Assembly (NCBI GenBank): GCA_938038815.1
Contig: CALHTF010000053.1
Location: 1-62,592, forward strand
Direction of reading: 5' to 3'
DNA from: an uncultured Acidimicrobiales bacterium
GTDB lineage: Bacteria; Actinomycetota; Acidimicrobiia; Acidimicrobiales; SHLQ01
DNA: 62,592 nt
Under the pieces are notes generated by a model that was given only the letters and a program-made list of their open reading frames with translations, was not told the origin of the DNA and searched no databases. This document shows, in pieces, positions 41,359 through 50,942 of the stretch. Every line of letters begins with the position of its first letter. Positions within the stretch are counted from its first letter, which is position 1. Made by a program: the position numbers and the translations under genes.

Positions 41359-43203
41359 CTAACTTCCGCGGCCAAAGCGCCGGGTTGGGCCTTCGGAGTC
41401 ATCGTCGAAGAACGCCACCATCGCCGGATCATCGTCGGTCTCTTCTTCGCCCACTGCCCGGCGAAGTTCGTCCAAAAACGCATCGCCGGTCGCTGGCTCG
41501 TCGCCCTGGGCCACTCCCCCAGCGCCGATGGTGCTGAACGCTTGGGTTGGTTCGCCGGCCGATCCAAACTCGACGTCCTCGGCGATTTCTGCGGTGTCTT
41601 CGCTGGTCAGGTCGATGACCTCGACCTCATCGGAAGCAGATTCGGCGAAGAAGTCGTCGTTGTCGAAGGCCGGCGCCACATCGTCTTCGAGCACTACTTC
41701 TTCATCGACTTCACTGTCGATTGCACTGTCGAGATCGACCTCGGCTGCTTCGACGGACTCGTCAGCGGGTTCATTGGAGATGTCGATGGCGGGTTCGCTT
41801 TGGTCGGCCAGGTCGGTTTCGGTCTGCTCATCGGCGCCAGCATCGCTAGCCAGGTCATCGCTCGCGTCGAGCGCATCGAAATCGGCTGGGGCTTCCTCGG
41901 TTTCTTCGAGCACCGAATCATCTTCGGCGTTTACCTCAGCGAGGCCATCTTCGGACAAATCGATGTCGACTTCGGTCGAACCATCGCTCGGCTCGATGAA
42001 ACCCAAGTCATCGCCAATCTGTCGGTCGGCGTCGGCGACCTCGGTGGTGGTTGCTCCGAACTCATCGAGGATCGACGTTCCCGCCACGGCGGCGGTCGCG
42101 GTCCCGGCCGGAACTTGGTCGTCGAGTTCGATCGCTTCGTCGAGATCTTGTTGGTCAAAGACCGCAACTGCGGAGTCTGCGCCGACCTCGGCGGCGTCTT
42201 CGGCGACTTCGACCTCTTCGGTTTCGGTCGCTTCAGCCTCGGCGCCATCGAGAGCGTTTGCCGCGGGCTCGATAGCCACCTCGTGGTCGACATCGTCGTC
42301 AAGGCTCTCGATGGGGTTGTCGATGGGGTCGGACCCGGCCTCGACCACCACTGGTTGACCGGCATACACCGGTTCGGTTTCGACATGCACCGCATCGGCG
42401 GTTGCGCTTGAGAACTCGCTGGTGGCCGGCGCTTCGGCAACTCGCAACGTGTCGGGGTTGTCGACCACGCTTTGTAGCCGACCGATCGACGACCGGATCA
42501 GATTGCGTTGCTCAACCACATGGGTTTCGAGCAAGTCGACATCGCCCTGAAGCGCGGTCCGCTGGGTCTCGAGTTCGCGGATCTCGGCCAGAAGCGGCTC
42601 ACGGGTTTCCTCGGCGACCCGACGGGCCTCAGACTCAACATCGCCGAGAACCGCAGCCCGCTCGGCCGCCGCACTCGACACGGCGGTTGCCAGGAGTTGT
42701 TCGGCTTCGCCGCGCTGTGCGGCGGCGTCGGCTTCGGCGCTGGTTCGCAGGTCCGCGACCTCAACCTCGGCGGTCGACCGCAGCTCCTGCACCTCGCTTG
42801 CGGTCGTTGCCCGTAGTTCTTCGGTTTCTTGTTCGGCGACCGAACGCAGTTGCTGCGCCTCGTTCTGCGCGTCGGCGACGGTCGTAGCCGCCTCTTCTCG
42901 GGCCTCGGACAACAGTCGGTCGGCCGTTTGCTGGGCGATCAGCAACGTGCGGGTGATGGTCTCTTCGGTCGGCTGGTCGGCCGACCGCGCTTTGGACTTG
43001 GCCGGCGCATCGCCGCGGTCGATGCGCGCTTCGGCCGCCTCGGCTCGCGAGATTGCTTCGGCGAGGCGCCCCTGAAGCTGGGCTACCCCGGCGCCGACGC
43101 GCTGGAGAAACAGATCGACCTCGTCGGGGTCATAGCCACGTAGCGATTGGCGGAACTCGACGTCTTTAAGCAACTGAGGGGTTACGTCCATGCCAAGGAG
43201 CAT
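41359..43203 (-). CDS. divIVA: DivIVA-domain protein with long acidic C-terminal region
   Basis: A 614-residue polar-growth/septum scaffold (Wag31/DivIVA family). The N-terminal membrane-curvature domain is DVTPQLLKDVEFRQSLRGYDPDEVDLFLQRV. A coiled coil follows, about 40-250 (long heptads with TEETITRTLLIAQQTADRLL and Ala/Glu-rich repeats). Residues about 260-614 are very rich in Asp/Glu, an unusually long disordered acidic end (RRFGRGS last). ATG at 43203; an in-frame ATG at 43191 (MDVTPQLL) is equally plausible. It follows sepF. Confidence 0.88.
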   Translation of the reverse strand: MLLGMDVTPQLLKDVEFRQSLRGYDPDEVDLFLQRVGAGVAQLQGRLAEAISRAEAAEARIDRGDAPAKSKARSADQPTEETITRTLLIAQQTADRLLSEAREEAATTVADAQNEAQQLRSVAEQETEELRATTASEVQELRSTAEVEVADLRTSAEADAAAQRGEAEQLLATAVSSAAAERAAVLGDVESEARRVAEETREPLLAEIRELETQRTALQGDVDLLETHVVEQRNLIRSSIGRLQSVVDNPDTLRVAEAPATSEFSSATADAVHVETEPVYAGQPVVVEAGSDPIDNPIESLDDDVDHEVAIEPAANALDGAEAEATETEEVEVAEDAAEVGADSAVAVFDQQDLDEAIELDDQVPAGTATAAVAGTSILDEFGATTTEVADADRQIGDDLGFIEPSDGSTEVDIDLSEDGLAEVNAEDDSVLEETEEAPADFDALDASDDLASDAGADEQTETDLADQSEPAIDISNEPADESVEAAEVDLDSAIDSEVDEEVVLEDDVAPAFDNDDFFAESASDEVEVIDLTSEDTAEIAEDVEFGSAGEPTQAFSTIGAGGVAQGDEPATGDAFLDELRRAVGEEETDDDPAMVAFFDDDSEGPTRRFGRGS

Positions 43204-43273
43204 AACGTCGCGTTTAGTGAGTTTTGGGGACCTTCTGGTCAGCGCCCGATAGCGGGGCGTGCCGAGGACGAAA

Positions 43274-43840
43274 TCAGTCGATCAGCCGCTGGCGATCGTC
43301 GTCGTTGACCACCACATCGTCAGGGGTCAACAAGTACACATCTTTGGCCACCCGCTCCATTTGTCCGCCCAAGCCGTAACAAATACCGCTAGCAAAGTCG
43401 ATGATCCGGCGACTGAGGTCGCGCTCGACGTTTTGCAGGTTGACGATCACGGCCTGGTTCGACTTGAACTGGTCGGCGATCTCTTGGGCGTCGTTGAACG
43501 AAATCGGCGCCACGGTAGAGGGCTTTGAGGTGTTGACCATCGGAATCGGGCGCACGGCGCCGCCGGTCGACCCCGACCTGCGTACGGGCTGGGGAATGAT
43601 CGCTGCCGATCCAGCATCGCTTGGCGAAGGACGCGTCGCTGACTCAACGGGCGCGGTATCCATCGGGACGGGCCGCACGGTTGGACCTTTCGGGTTGGCG
43701 GTCGATCCGCCCACGCTTGGGGTCAGCGGCCGGACAGTTTCGGACTCGTTCTCGGGCGCGAACTGCGGAATAGCGTCGTATTCGTATTCCTCGTCGGGGC
43801 CCAAGCCCAGGTACAGAAGGGTTTTCTTAAAAACTGACAT
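43274..43840 (-). CDS. sepF: cell-division protein SepF
   Basis: FtsZ-tethering protein, 188 residues. A short N-terminal amphipathic segment (MSVFKKTLLYLGLG) targets the membrane, a Pro/Ser/Thr linker (about 30-110) follows, and the conserved C-terminal domain (ISFNDAQEIADQFKSNQAVIVNLQNVERDLSRRIIDFASGICYGLGGQMERVAKDVYLLTP) forms the FtsZ-binding beta-sheet. It is expected to do the job of FtsA, which actinobacteria lack. Immediate context ftsZ-pgeF-yggS-sepF-divIVA is standard. Confidence 0.95.
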   Translation of the reverse strand: MSVFKKTLLYLGLGPDEEYEYDAIPQFAPENESETVRPLTPSVGGSTANPKGPTVRPVPMDTAPVESATRPSPSDAGSAAIIPQPVRRSGSTGGAVRPIPMVNTSKPSTVAPISFNDAQEIADQFKSNQAVIVNLQNVERDLSRRIIDFASGICYGLGGQMERVAKDVYLLTPDDVVVNDDDRQRLID

Positions 43841-43858
43841 CGGTTGATCTCCTGGGTT

Positions 43859-44566
43859 TCATTCTAGATGACTACCGGGGGCTTTGGCCCTATCGCCTGC
43901 CCGATCGCCGAAAATTGCCGAGCCAATACGAACCATGGTTGCGCCCTCGCTCGCCGCGACGAGATAGTCGCCGCTCATGCCCATCGATCGTTCGACAAGG
44001 TGAAGTTCGTCGGCCATGGTGTTAAGGGTGCGAAACCCGGGCCGCGCCGCTTCGGGGTCGCCGTAGGGGGCCATCGCCATCAGTCCGTCGACCACCAACC
44101 CGCGCTCGATGGCTTCGCCCAGCAAACCTTCGACGTCGCGGGGCGCACACCCACCCTTTTGTTCCTCACCAAAGATGTCGACCTGAAGCAGCACGTGGGC
44201 TCCAGGTGCTCGGTTGGCGATCTCGCCCACCAAGCTCGACCGATCGACGCTGTGCCACAAGTCGACGTACGGAGCGATCTTGCGCACCTTGTTGCGCTGC
44301 AACCCGCCGATGAAGTGCCAGCGCAGCGCGGTGTGGTCCATCTCGGGCACCTTGGCCAAAAACTCCTGCGCGTACGACTCGCCGAAGTCGGCCAGGCCGG
44401 CGGCGTGGGCCTGCTCGATTGCCGACACCGGAAAGGTCTTCGAGACCCCAATGATGCGCACATCGGGCCGACCCACCGCAGTGAGTTCGCCACGAATCGA
44501 TGCAATTCGGTCCGCAAGTACATTGGGGGCACCGGCGGCGCCGGCGGCCGGCGGCGTGGCGGTCAT
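43859..44566 (-). CDS. yggS: YggS-family PLP homeostasis protein
   Basis: A 235-residue fold-type III barrel that binds pyridoxal phosphate on Lys43 (IIGVSKTF) and helps keep the PLP pool balanced. WHFIGGLQRNKVR (about 83-95) and GLMAMAPYGD are family segments; the C-terminal STMVRIGSAIFG-like GATMVRIGSAIFGDR binds phosphate. It overlaps the pgeF stop by four bases. Association with sepF/divIVA is widely conserved, without a known mechanistic link. Confidence 0.93.
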   Translation of the reverse strand: MTATPPAAGAAGAPNVLADRIASIRGELTAVGRPDVRIIGVSKTFPVSAIEQAHAAGLADFGESYAQEFLAKVPEMDHTALRWHFIGGLQRNKVRKIAPYVDLWHSVDRSSLVGEIANRAPGAHVLLQVDIFGEEQKGGCAPRDVEGLLGEAIERGLVVDGLMAMAPYGDPEAARPGFRTLNTMADELHLVERSMGMSGDYLVAASEGATMVRIGSAIFGDRAGDRAKAPGSHLE

Positions 44567-45240
44567 GGTTCGATCCAGACCGCCGACACTTGGCGTCCCT
44601 TGTCGACCCGGGCGCGATGGCTAAACCAGTTACCTTCGCAGGCCGTGCAGTGCCCGACCGATTCGACGGCCACGTCGAGCGCCTCGAGCTGTGTGGTGAG
44701 TCCCGCCACCAGGTCGAGCGCCGGCGAACCGCCACTGGTCCGACCTCGAACTCGGTCGCCGAGCGCGTTTGCGACCGTCGCCAGATCAGCCTCGCCAAAC
44801 TCGTAGCACTCGGGGCGGATCGCCGGGCCGATAATCGCTCGAATGGCACCGCAGTCGCGTTCGCGCATCGAGGCCACCGTTTCGGCGGCGACACCCGCGG
44901 TGGCGCCCTTCCAGCCGGCGTGGGCCGCGGCGATCACCCCGTTTTCGCCCACCAGGATGATCGGAACGCAGTCGGCGGTCTGCACGCCGATGGTTGCACC
45001 GGCCTGATCGGTCACCACCGCATCACCTTCGGCGCCTGCGTGGGCTCCTGGTTCGTCCACCACAACAACGTCGGTGCCGTGAACCTGTCGAAGCCAGGTC
45101 CACGGGTGCGGACTCACGCGCTGGCGCGCCAGCGACAGTTCGCCGGGGTCGCCTGCGGTGGCGAAGTCGCCGTCGTCGGCGTCGGAAAATCGGACACAGA
45201 CCCGTACGCCACTCGAAAGCTCGAGGTCGTAGGAGATCAT
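44563..45240 (-). CDS. pgeF: peptidoglycan editing factor (polyphenol oxidase-like)
   Basis: A 225-residue YfiH/YlmD-type protein that removes misincorporated L-Ser muropeptides or acts as a purine nucleoside enzyme in homologues. Metal ligands are in LRQVHGTDVVVV, VQTADCVPI and AAHAGWKG (about 105-112). Starts at 45240, 40 bases after the ftsZ stop. Its place right after ftsZ is typical of actinobacteria. Confidence 0.92.
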   Translation of the reverse strand: MISYDLELSSGVRVCVRFSDADDGDFATAGDPGELSLARQRVSPHPWTWLRQVHGTDVVVVDEPGAHAGAEGDAVVTDQAGATIGVQTADCVPIILVGENGVIAAAHAGWKGATAGVAAETVASMRERDCGAIRAIIGPAIRPECYEFGEADLATVANALGDRVRGRTSGGSPALDLVAGLTTQLEALDVAVESVGHCTACEGNWFSHRARVDKGRQVSAVWIEP

Positions 45241-45279
45241 GACCGGTTCGCCGCTGCCAGGGTGAGCGGAGTGGGTCGG

Positions 45280-46413
45280 TTACTTCAAGAACGACGGAAC
45301 GTCGAACTCGTCGTCGCCGAGATCGTCGTCGTCATCGTCGGTGCTGAAGATGTCGGTGATCGGAGCCGTGCCGCCTGCGTCGGAGGCCGGCGCTGAAGGA
45401 GCCGAGCTTGGGCGGCCAGCATCGGCGGCCATCGCCGCTCCAGCATCGCCCGACGGCGAGGCGTCGTCCCAGCGATCGAATCCGGCGGCGATTACGGTCA
45501 CGCGGACCTCGTCGCCCATCTCGTCGTCGATAACCGCACCGAAGATGATGTTGGCGTCGGGGTGAGCAACACCGTGCACGACCTCGGCGGCTTCGTTGAC
45601 TTCGAACAGGCCAAGGTCGCTGCCGCCCGAAATGGTGAGCAAGATGCCACGGGCGCCTTCGATCGATGCTTCGAGCAGCGGGCTCGAGATGGCGGCGCGG
45701 GCTGCGGTGAGGGCTCGGCCTTCGCCGGAGCTGTAGCCGATGCCCATAAGCGCCGAACCAGCGTCCTTCATGATCATCTTCACGTCGGCGAAGTCGGTGT
45801 TGATCAAACCCGGGGTGGTGATCAGGTCGGTGATGCCCTGCACACCTTGCAGGAGGATCTCGTCGGCCATCTTGAAGGCGTTGAGGACCGAGGTCTTTTC
45901 GTTCGAGACGGTGAGCAGTCGGTCGTTCGGGATGACGATCTGGGTGTCGACCTTTTCCTTGAGGCGTTGGATGCCCTGCTCGGCTTGAACCGAGCGGCGG
46001 CGGCCTTCGAAGGTGAACGGCCGGGTGACGACACCAATGGTGAGCGCACCCAGGCTCTTGGCGACCTCGGCAATGACCGGAGCGGCACCGGTACCGGTAC
46101 CTCCGCCCTTGCCGGCGGTGATGAACACCATGTCGGCGCCGGTGAGTGCTTGTTCGATGTCTTGGATGTGATCTTCTGCGGCTTGGCGACCAATCTCTGG
46201 ATCGCTACCGGCACCGAGACCACGGGTGAGCTCGCGGCCGATGTCGAGTTTGACCTCGGCGTCGCTCATCAGCAATGCCTGGGCGTCGGTGTTCACGGCG
46301 ATGAACTCCACACCCTTCAGGCCGGCGTCGATCATGCGGTTGACAGCGTTCACGCCGCCACCGCCGACACCAACAACCTTGATAACCGCGAGATAGTTCT
46401 GCGGGTTCGACAT
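45280..46413 (-). CDS. ftsZ: cell-division GTPase FtsZ
   Basis: Tubulin-like GTPase that forms the division ring, 377 residues. The N-terminal loop [15 protein letters not shown] (13-27), the tubulin signature GGGTGTG (103-109), and the T7 synergy loop [11 protein letters not shown] are intact. The C-terminus carries an acidic Asp stretch and the conserved tail [10 protein letters not shown] that binds SepF and other partners. ATG at 46413 follows AGGAGT. A 176-base leader upstream has an inverted repeat. Confidence 0.97.
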   Translation of the reverse strand: MSNPQNYLAVIKVVGVGGGGVNAVNRMIDAGLKGVEFIAVNTDAQALLMSDAEVKLDIGRELTRGLGAGSDPEIGRQAAEDHIQDIEQALTGADMVFITAGKGGGTGTGAAPVIAEVAKSLGALTIGVVTRPFTFEGRRRSVQAEQGIQRLKEKVDTQIVIPNDRLLTVSNEKTSVLNAFKMADEILLQGVQGITDLITTPGLINTDFADVKMIMKDAGSALMGIGYSSGEGRALTAARAAISSPLLEASIEGARGILLTISGGSDLGLFEVNEAAEVVHGVAHPDANIIFGAVIDDEMGDEVRVTVIAAGFDRWDDASPSGDAGAAMAADAGRPSSAPSAPASDAGGTAPITDIFSTDDDDDDLGDDEFDVPSFLK

Positions 46414-46466
46414 CGTTTGGACTCCTGGAGGATGTGTGTTCGGAGTTCGATCAAGTCTTAGGTAAA

Positions 46467-46485
46467 GGTTGAGAAACCCTCAACC
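46467..46485. promoter_or_regulatory. inverted repeat in ftsZ leader
   Basis: GGTTGAG (46467-46473) and CTCAACC (46479-46485) form perfect 7-bp arms with a 5-base centre, 54-72 bases upstream of the ftsZ ATG. The 176-base ftsQ-ftsZ gap is long for this cluster and probably contains an internal ftsZ promoter; I cannot fix its boxes. Confidence 0.4.
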
Positions 46486-46589
46486 TCAACTTGACACAAG
46501 CTCCGGTGAACGTTTAGACCGTAGAAACGACAAGTGTGCCGTACGTCGGGTCCGCGACCAAATTCAAGAAATTGGGTCAACCCCCGACT

Positions 46590-47363
46590 TTACGAGCAGC
46601 CGGGACGACGGGTCAACACGGGAGTCTGCGGTACGCGCACGTCGATCTCGTCGACACAGGTCAGGTCGACCCGGGTAAGCACCGTGGAAAGTGCAACGTA
46701 TTTGTCGTGGAGCGCGTCGCTGGTTCCGAAGCTCGCTACCCCGTTGTCGACCAGCGCAAGCTTGACGCCGGCGTCGACATCGTTAGTGACCTCAACGACC
46801 CACGCGTCGAGATCGTTGGGCATCGCCGACGCAACACGAACGGCGTCGATCGATTCTTCGACCACTTCACCGGGTAGCGCGGCGCCCGCGCTCATGGCGA
46901 CCACCGGAATCGATTCGGGTGGAGTAGCCACCCGTTCAAGGACGTAACCAAACCGGTCGACCACTGCGAAACCGTTGGCCGATGGCAACGCTGCTGCTCC
47001 CTGGCGTTCGACGATCTCGATCGACACGGTGCCCGGCCACTGGCGAGCGACGTCGACGGTGAACACCCACGGAAGCCGGCGGATCGCCGCTTCGGCGGCG
47101 GCGATGTCGGCGTCCATGAGTGGCTCGCCCTGCAGCAGACCCGACACGGCAAGTACGTCGTCGGGGCTGGTTCGGGTTGCGCCAGAAACCGCAACCTCGT
47201 CGAGATCAAACAACGGCGACCGGACCACGATGAGACCAAAGATCACCACGCCCACGATGCCCAACAAGATCAGTACCCGACGCAGCCGTCGGCGACCGTT
47301 GGCTCGCATCACTTCGATGCGGCGCCGCCGGATACGGGGGTCGATATGGGCGGCGGCACTCAC
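46590..47363 (-). CDS. ftsQ: cell-division protein FtsQ
   Basis: Single-pass divisome protein, 257 residues. Cytoplasmic Arg-rich N-terminus (RIRRRRIEVMRANGRRRLRR), membrane segment about 29-47 (VLILLGIVGVVIFGLIVV), POTRA domain FDLDEVAVSGATRTSPDDVLAVSGLLQGEPLMDAD, then the beta domain and FtsQ end. GTG at 47363 is chosen because the frame continues into murB, which stops at 47419. ftsZ follows after a 176-base leader. Confidence 0.9.
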   Translation of the reverse strand: MSAAAHIDPRIRRRRIEVMRANGRRRLRRVLILLGIVGVVIFGLIVVRSPLFDLDEVAVSGATRTSPDDVLAVSGLLQGEPLMDADIAAAEAAIRRLPWVFTVDVARQWPGTVSIEIVERQGAAALPSANGFAVVDRFGYVLERVATPPESIPVVAMSAGAALPGEVVEESIDAVRVASAMPNDLDAWVVEVTNDVDAGVKLALVDNGVASFGTSDALHDKYVALSTVLTRVDLTCVDEIDVRVPQTPVLTRRPGCS

Positions 47364-47418
47364 GGGGTTCCAGTCTGAGGGTCCGGCGACCAAATCCCAA
47401 CGGAATGAAGCGAGAAAT

Positions 47419-48339
47419 TTAGGCGAATCCCACCAGGCGGGTCTCGGGGTGGAGAACGATGCCGGTCTGGGCCGCAATGGTGTCGATGACCTTGGTCATC
47501 AAGTCGAAAACGTCGCTGGCGTTTCCGTCTGGATCGGCCTGAATAAAGTTGGCGTGTTTGGTCGATATTTCGGCGCTGCCGACCCGCAAACCTTTGAGTC
47601 CCGCCGCGTCGATAAGTCGACCGGCCGAGTCGCCGGGCGGATTGGTAAACACCGACCCGGCGTTCTGCCCTCCGGGTTGATGGTCGAGCCGCCAACGAAC
47701 AATTTCTGACAACTCGGCTTTCGACGCTTCCGCGTCGCCCGTTTCGAGCTGGAAGCTCGCCGAAACCACGACTTCGGACCGCCGCACGTTCGATGACCGG
47801 TAGGCGAGTTCGAGATCGGCTGGGCCCACGGTGCGAGTTGCGCCGGTGGCCAGGTCGATGAGCGTCGCTTCGGCCAAGTTGGTGGCGATTTCGGAGCCGT
47901 GACCCCCAGCGTTCATGGCGACCCCTCCCCCGATCGTGCCCGGAACACCCACCGCCCACTCGAATCCGGTCAGCCCGGCCTTCGCCGAGAAGCGGGCCGC
48001 CACCGGAAGATTTGCTGCGCCGCCCGCGACGAGAACGGTGCCGTCTACTTCGACCCCCGCCAGACCATCGCCCAACTGCACCGCGATGCCATCGAACCCG
48101 GTATCGGCGACGAGCATGTTCGAACCCCGCCCGATGGTGAGCAACGCCGGCGGTTCGGGCGCCGCAGCCACCACATTGGCTACTTCACGCACGTCGGCGG
48201 AAGACTCGACCGTCACGAGCACGGCTGCCGAACCACCTACTCGGTAAGTGGTGAGCGCGCCCAGCGGCGCGTCGACCGTCACCGCCTCGGGGCCGAGTCG
48301 GCGAGCCAGATCGTCGAGCAACGCCCCAGCGATGGTCAC
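47419..48339 (-). CDS. murB: UDP-N-acetylenolpyruvoylglucosamine reductase
   Basis: FAD enzyme, 306 residues, that completes UDP-MurNAc. FAD segments TYRVGGSA, IGRGSNMLVAD and GVPGTIGGGVAMNAGG are clear; the catalytic Ser is in GSVFTNPPGDSAGRLID, with the Glu/Lys-region STKHANFI. The GTG at 48339 overlaps the murC stop (GTGA), which decides the start over longer in-frame options. Confidence 0.94.
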   Translation of the reverse strand: MTIAGALLDDLARRLGPEAVTVDAPLGALTTYRVGGSAAVLVTVESSADVREVANVVAAAPEPPALLTIGRGSNMLVADTGFDGIAVQLGDGLAGVEVDGTVLVAGGAANLPVAARFSAKAGLTGFEWAVGVPGTIGGGVAMNAGGHGSEIATNLAEATLIDLATGATRTVGPADLELAYRSSNVRRSEVVVSASFQLETGDAEASKAELSEIVRWRLDHQPGGQNAGSVFTNPPGDSAGRLIDAAGLKGLRVGSAEISTKHANFIQADPDGNASDVFDLMTKVIDTIAAQTGIVLHPETRLVGFA

Positions 48340-49730
48340 GCCGACGAACCGAGCCGGTCCAACAGTTCGTCGGGAAGGTCGGTCAGGTCGCCGGCGCCCA
48401 AGGTCAGGCACAGGTCACCCGGCTGGAGTTCGTCGGCGAGAAAGTCGACCAGCCCACCGTGATGAGGCAGGTAGGCAAGACGACGGTGAGGTCGCGCATC
48501 GAGGACCGCATCGGCGATCAGCTTGCCCGACACCCCAGGCCGGGGAGTCTCACCGGCGCTGTAGATATCGGTGACCACCAACAGGTCGGCGGCGTCGAAG
48601 GATTCGCCGAAGGTTTCCCACAGCGAAGCGGTACGGCTGTATCGGTGCGGTTGGAACACACACACCACTCGATCCCAGTCGCCGTCGGCGGTCGCACCCA
48701 GCGCCGCTTCAACTTCGCTCGGCAGGTGGGCGTAGTCGTCGATAAAGGTCACCCCGTTCGCTTCGCCTCGAGTCTCGAAACGCCGGGCGACGCCTCCGTA
48801 GTTCGCCATTGCCTTGGCGCACGACTCGAACGGCGCACCGACCAGCATGGCCGCCACGATGGCGCCGGTTGCGTTGGTGGCGTTATGCAGACCAGGCACC
48901 GGAAGATCGATTCGCCCGAGCGGCGCGCCTTCGTGGTGGAGGTCGAACGAGATCCCGTCGCGGCGACCATCGACATCGACCATGCGGTACGTGCTGTGCT
49001 CGGCCAAGCCATAGGTGATGGCGTTGTGGCGCTGGCCGACCTCGTTGGCGATTTGGTCGTCGGCGCAGACCACGACCGGACCAGGAGTTTCGGCGAAGAA
49101 CCGCTCGAAGGCAGCGAGTAATTCGTCGAAGCCGCCGTAATGCTCGATGTGGTCGGGTTCGATGTTGGTAACGATTGCGCCATGGCGGGGCAGCTCGAGG
49201 AAGGTGCCATCACTTTCGTCGGCTTCGACAACAAAGCAGTCGCCATCGGCCCATGCTGCGCCGGTACCGATTTCGTTCACGTCGCCGCCGATGATGAACG
49301 ATGGGTCGAGGTCGGCGGCCAGCAACGCCAGGGCAAGCATCGACGATGTTGTGGTCTTGCCGTGGGTTCCGGCGACGGCGATCGTCTTGCGCATCGCCGA
49401 GATAGCGGCGAGCGCCTCTTTGCGCCGCATCACCGCAAGACCAGCTTCGCGGGCGGCGGCCAGTTCGCTGTTGCGCTCGGGGATGGCGGTGGAGATCATG
49501 ACCACTTCGGCATCGCCGAGCTGTGCGGGATCGTGGCCGACAAAAACCGTTGCACCCAGCGCTTTGAGCCGTTCGAGGCCAGCCGACGCTTTGAGGTCGC
49601 TGCCGGTCACCTGGTGCCCCATCGCCAGCAGCACGTGGCCAATAGCGCTCATGCCTGCACCGCCTACGCCGATGATGTGAATCTTGCGCGTGGTTTGGAG
49701 GTCGAGGAGAGCGGGAGAATCAGTAGACAC
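48336..49730 (-). CDS. murC: UDP-N-acetylmuramate-L-alanine ligase
   Basis: ATP-dependent ligase adding L-Ala to UDP-MurNAc, 464 residues. Rossmann-like start IHIIGVGGAGMSAIGHVLLAMGHQVTGSD (about 13-41), ATP loop AVAGTHGKTTTSSM, and EADESDGTF with EPDHIEHYGGFDEL. GTG start at 49730. It stands between murG and murB as in many bacteria. Confidence 0.95.
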   Translation of the reverse strand: MSTDSPALLDLQTTRKIHIIGVGGAGMSAIGHVLLAMGHQVTGSDLKASAGLERLKALGATVFVGHDPAQLGDAEVVMISTAIPERNSELAAAREAGLAVMRRKEALAAISAMRKTIAVAGTHGKTTTSSMLALALLAADLDPSFIIGGDVNEIGTGAAWADGDCFVVEADESDGTFLELPRHGAIVTNIEPDHIEHYGGFDELLAAFERFFAETPGPVVVCADDQIANEVGQRHNAITYGLAEHSTYRMVDVDGRRDGISFDLHHEGAPLGRIDLPVPGLHNATNATGAIVAAMLVGAPFESCAKAMANYGGVARRFETRGEANGVTFIDDYAHLPSEVEAALGATADGDWDRVVCVFQPHRYSRTASLWETFGESFDAADLLVVTDIYSAGETPRPGVSGKLIADAVLDARPHRRLAYLPHHGGLVDFLADELQPGDLCLTLGAGDLTDLPDELLDRLGSSA

Positions 49731-49751
49731 AGCCGCTGAGTCTAGACAGCT

Positions 49752-50912
49752 TCAGGGGCTGGTTGGCGCCGCTGGACCCGACGTACTGGCTGCGTCGAGC
49801 ACCAAGTCGGCCAGGCGCGACGCCGCGTCGGGCCGGGCCACGCTGCGTCCGGCGAGCGCCATGGCGGACCGCTGCTCGCTGGCCGCGACCAACGCTTCGA
49901 CTTCGGCTACCAGACGGGCGCCGTCGAGTTCGTGGTCGACCACCCGAACCGCGGCTCCGGCGTTCACCAACGCCATGGCGTTGGCGGTCTGATGATCCCC
50001 GGGCGCACCGGGCAACGGCACCAGGACGGCAGGAATCCCGACGGCCGCGATTTCGGCGACCGAGGTGGCGCCCGAGCGGCACAACAACACGTCGGCGGCG
50101 GCGTACAGGCTCGGCATGTCGTTCTCGTATTCGATCTGTTGATACACCACACCCGCCCCGGAGCCGAGGGAGTCACCATCGAGTGGATTGCGGGCCGACA
50201 ATTCGGCGAAGTCGCGCGCCCCGATCACATGGCGGATCGCCAGGTCGGTGCGGTCGCTCCACGCCTCCACCGCCTCCAGCACAGCGTTGTTGATGCGCAG
50301 AGCGCCGAGTGAGCCGCCAAACACGGCGAGCACGACCCGGTCGAGCGGCAACCCCAAGCGTTGGCGCGCCGCATCTCGGCCGGCCGCCCGGTCGACGGCC
50401 AGGATCTCTTCCCGTACGGGGTTTCCGGTCCAGACCGGGTTGGGCAGGTCGGTCCCATCGAACGAAACACCACACACCTTGGCGAATTTGCCGATCAACT
50501 TGTTGGCCAACCCCGGCACCGCATTCTGTTCAGCGACCACGATCGGCACGCGGAAGATCGCGGCCCACAGCGCGCACGGCACCGACGCATAGCCGCCGAG
50601 CGACACCACAACCTCGGGTCGTTCCGAACGCACGAGGCCAAAGGCGGTACCGACCGCACGGATCAAGCCTGCGACTGCTCCGGCGTTGGCTTTGATCGTT
50701 GCTTTCGTGAGCTTGCGCGCGATTCCGCGGCCCGGCAAAACCGTGAGCGGATACCCCGCTTCGGGCACCAACCGGGTTTCGACCCCCCGGGCGCTACCGA
50801 CAAAGTGCATGTCGTCGGCGGCGAAGCCTCGACTCGCCAATTCGTCGGCGATGGCGATGCCTGGCAGGACGTGCCCGGCGGTTCCACCACCGGTGATGAG
50901 AAACCGAGTCAC
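49752..50912 (-). CDS. murG: UDP-GlcNAc:lipid I N-acetylglucosaminyltransferase
   Basis: Peripheral membrane glycosyltransferase that makes lipid II, 386 residues. The glycine-rich loop FLITGGGTAGHVLPGIAIADEL is at about 4-25; a second is FGGSLGALRINNA, and GATSVAEIAAVGIPAVLVPLPGAPGDHQTANA binds the UDP part. GTG start at 50912. It follows ftsW by 30 bases. Confidence 0.95.
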   Translation of the reverse strand: MTRFLITGGGTAGHVLPGIAIADELASRGFAADDMHFVGSARGVETRLVPEAGYPLTVLPGRGIARKLTKATIKANAGAVAGLIRAVGTAFGLVRSERPEVVVSLGGYASVPCALWAAIFRVPIVVAEQNAVPGLANKLIGKFAKVCGVSFDGTDLPNPVWTGNPVREEILAVDRAAGRDAARQRLGLPLDRVVLAVFGGSLGALRINNAVLEAVEAWSDRTDLAIRHVIGARDFAELSARNPLDGDSLGSGAGVVYQQIEYENDMPSLYAAADVLLCRSGATSVAEIAAVGIPAVLVPLPGAPGDHQTANAMALVNAGAAVRVVDHELDGARLVAEVEALVAASEQRSAMALAGRSVARPDAASRLADLVLDAASTSGPAAPTSP

Positions 50913-50942
50913 GGCCCGATACTAACGACCAACGGTCGCCGA

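Noticed and set aside
41335..42411. A 358-codon plus-strand open frame antisense to divIVA
   Set aside because: It is the reverse of the Asp/Glu-rich tail, which gives Phe/Val/Gly-rich nonsense. DivIVA and the neighbouring order explain the region.
46490..46520. A TTGACA box on the plus strand before ftsQ
   Set aside because: The partner -10 (TTAGAC) is a poor match, and the promoter would run antisense to ftsQ.
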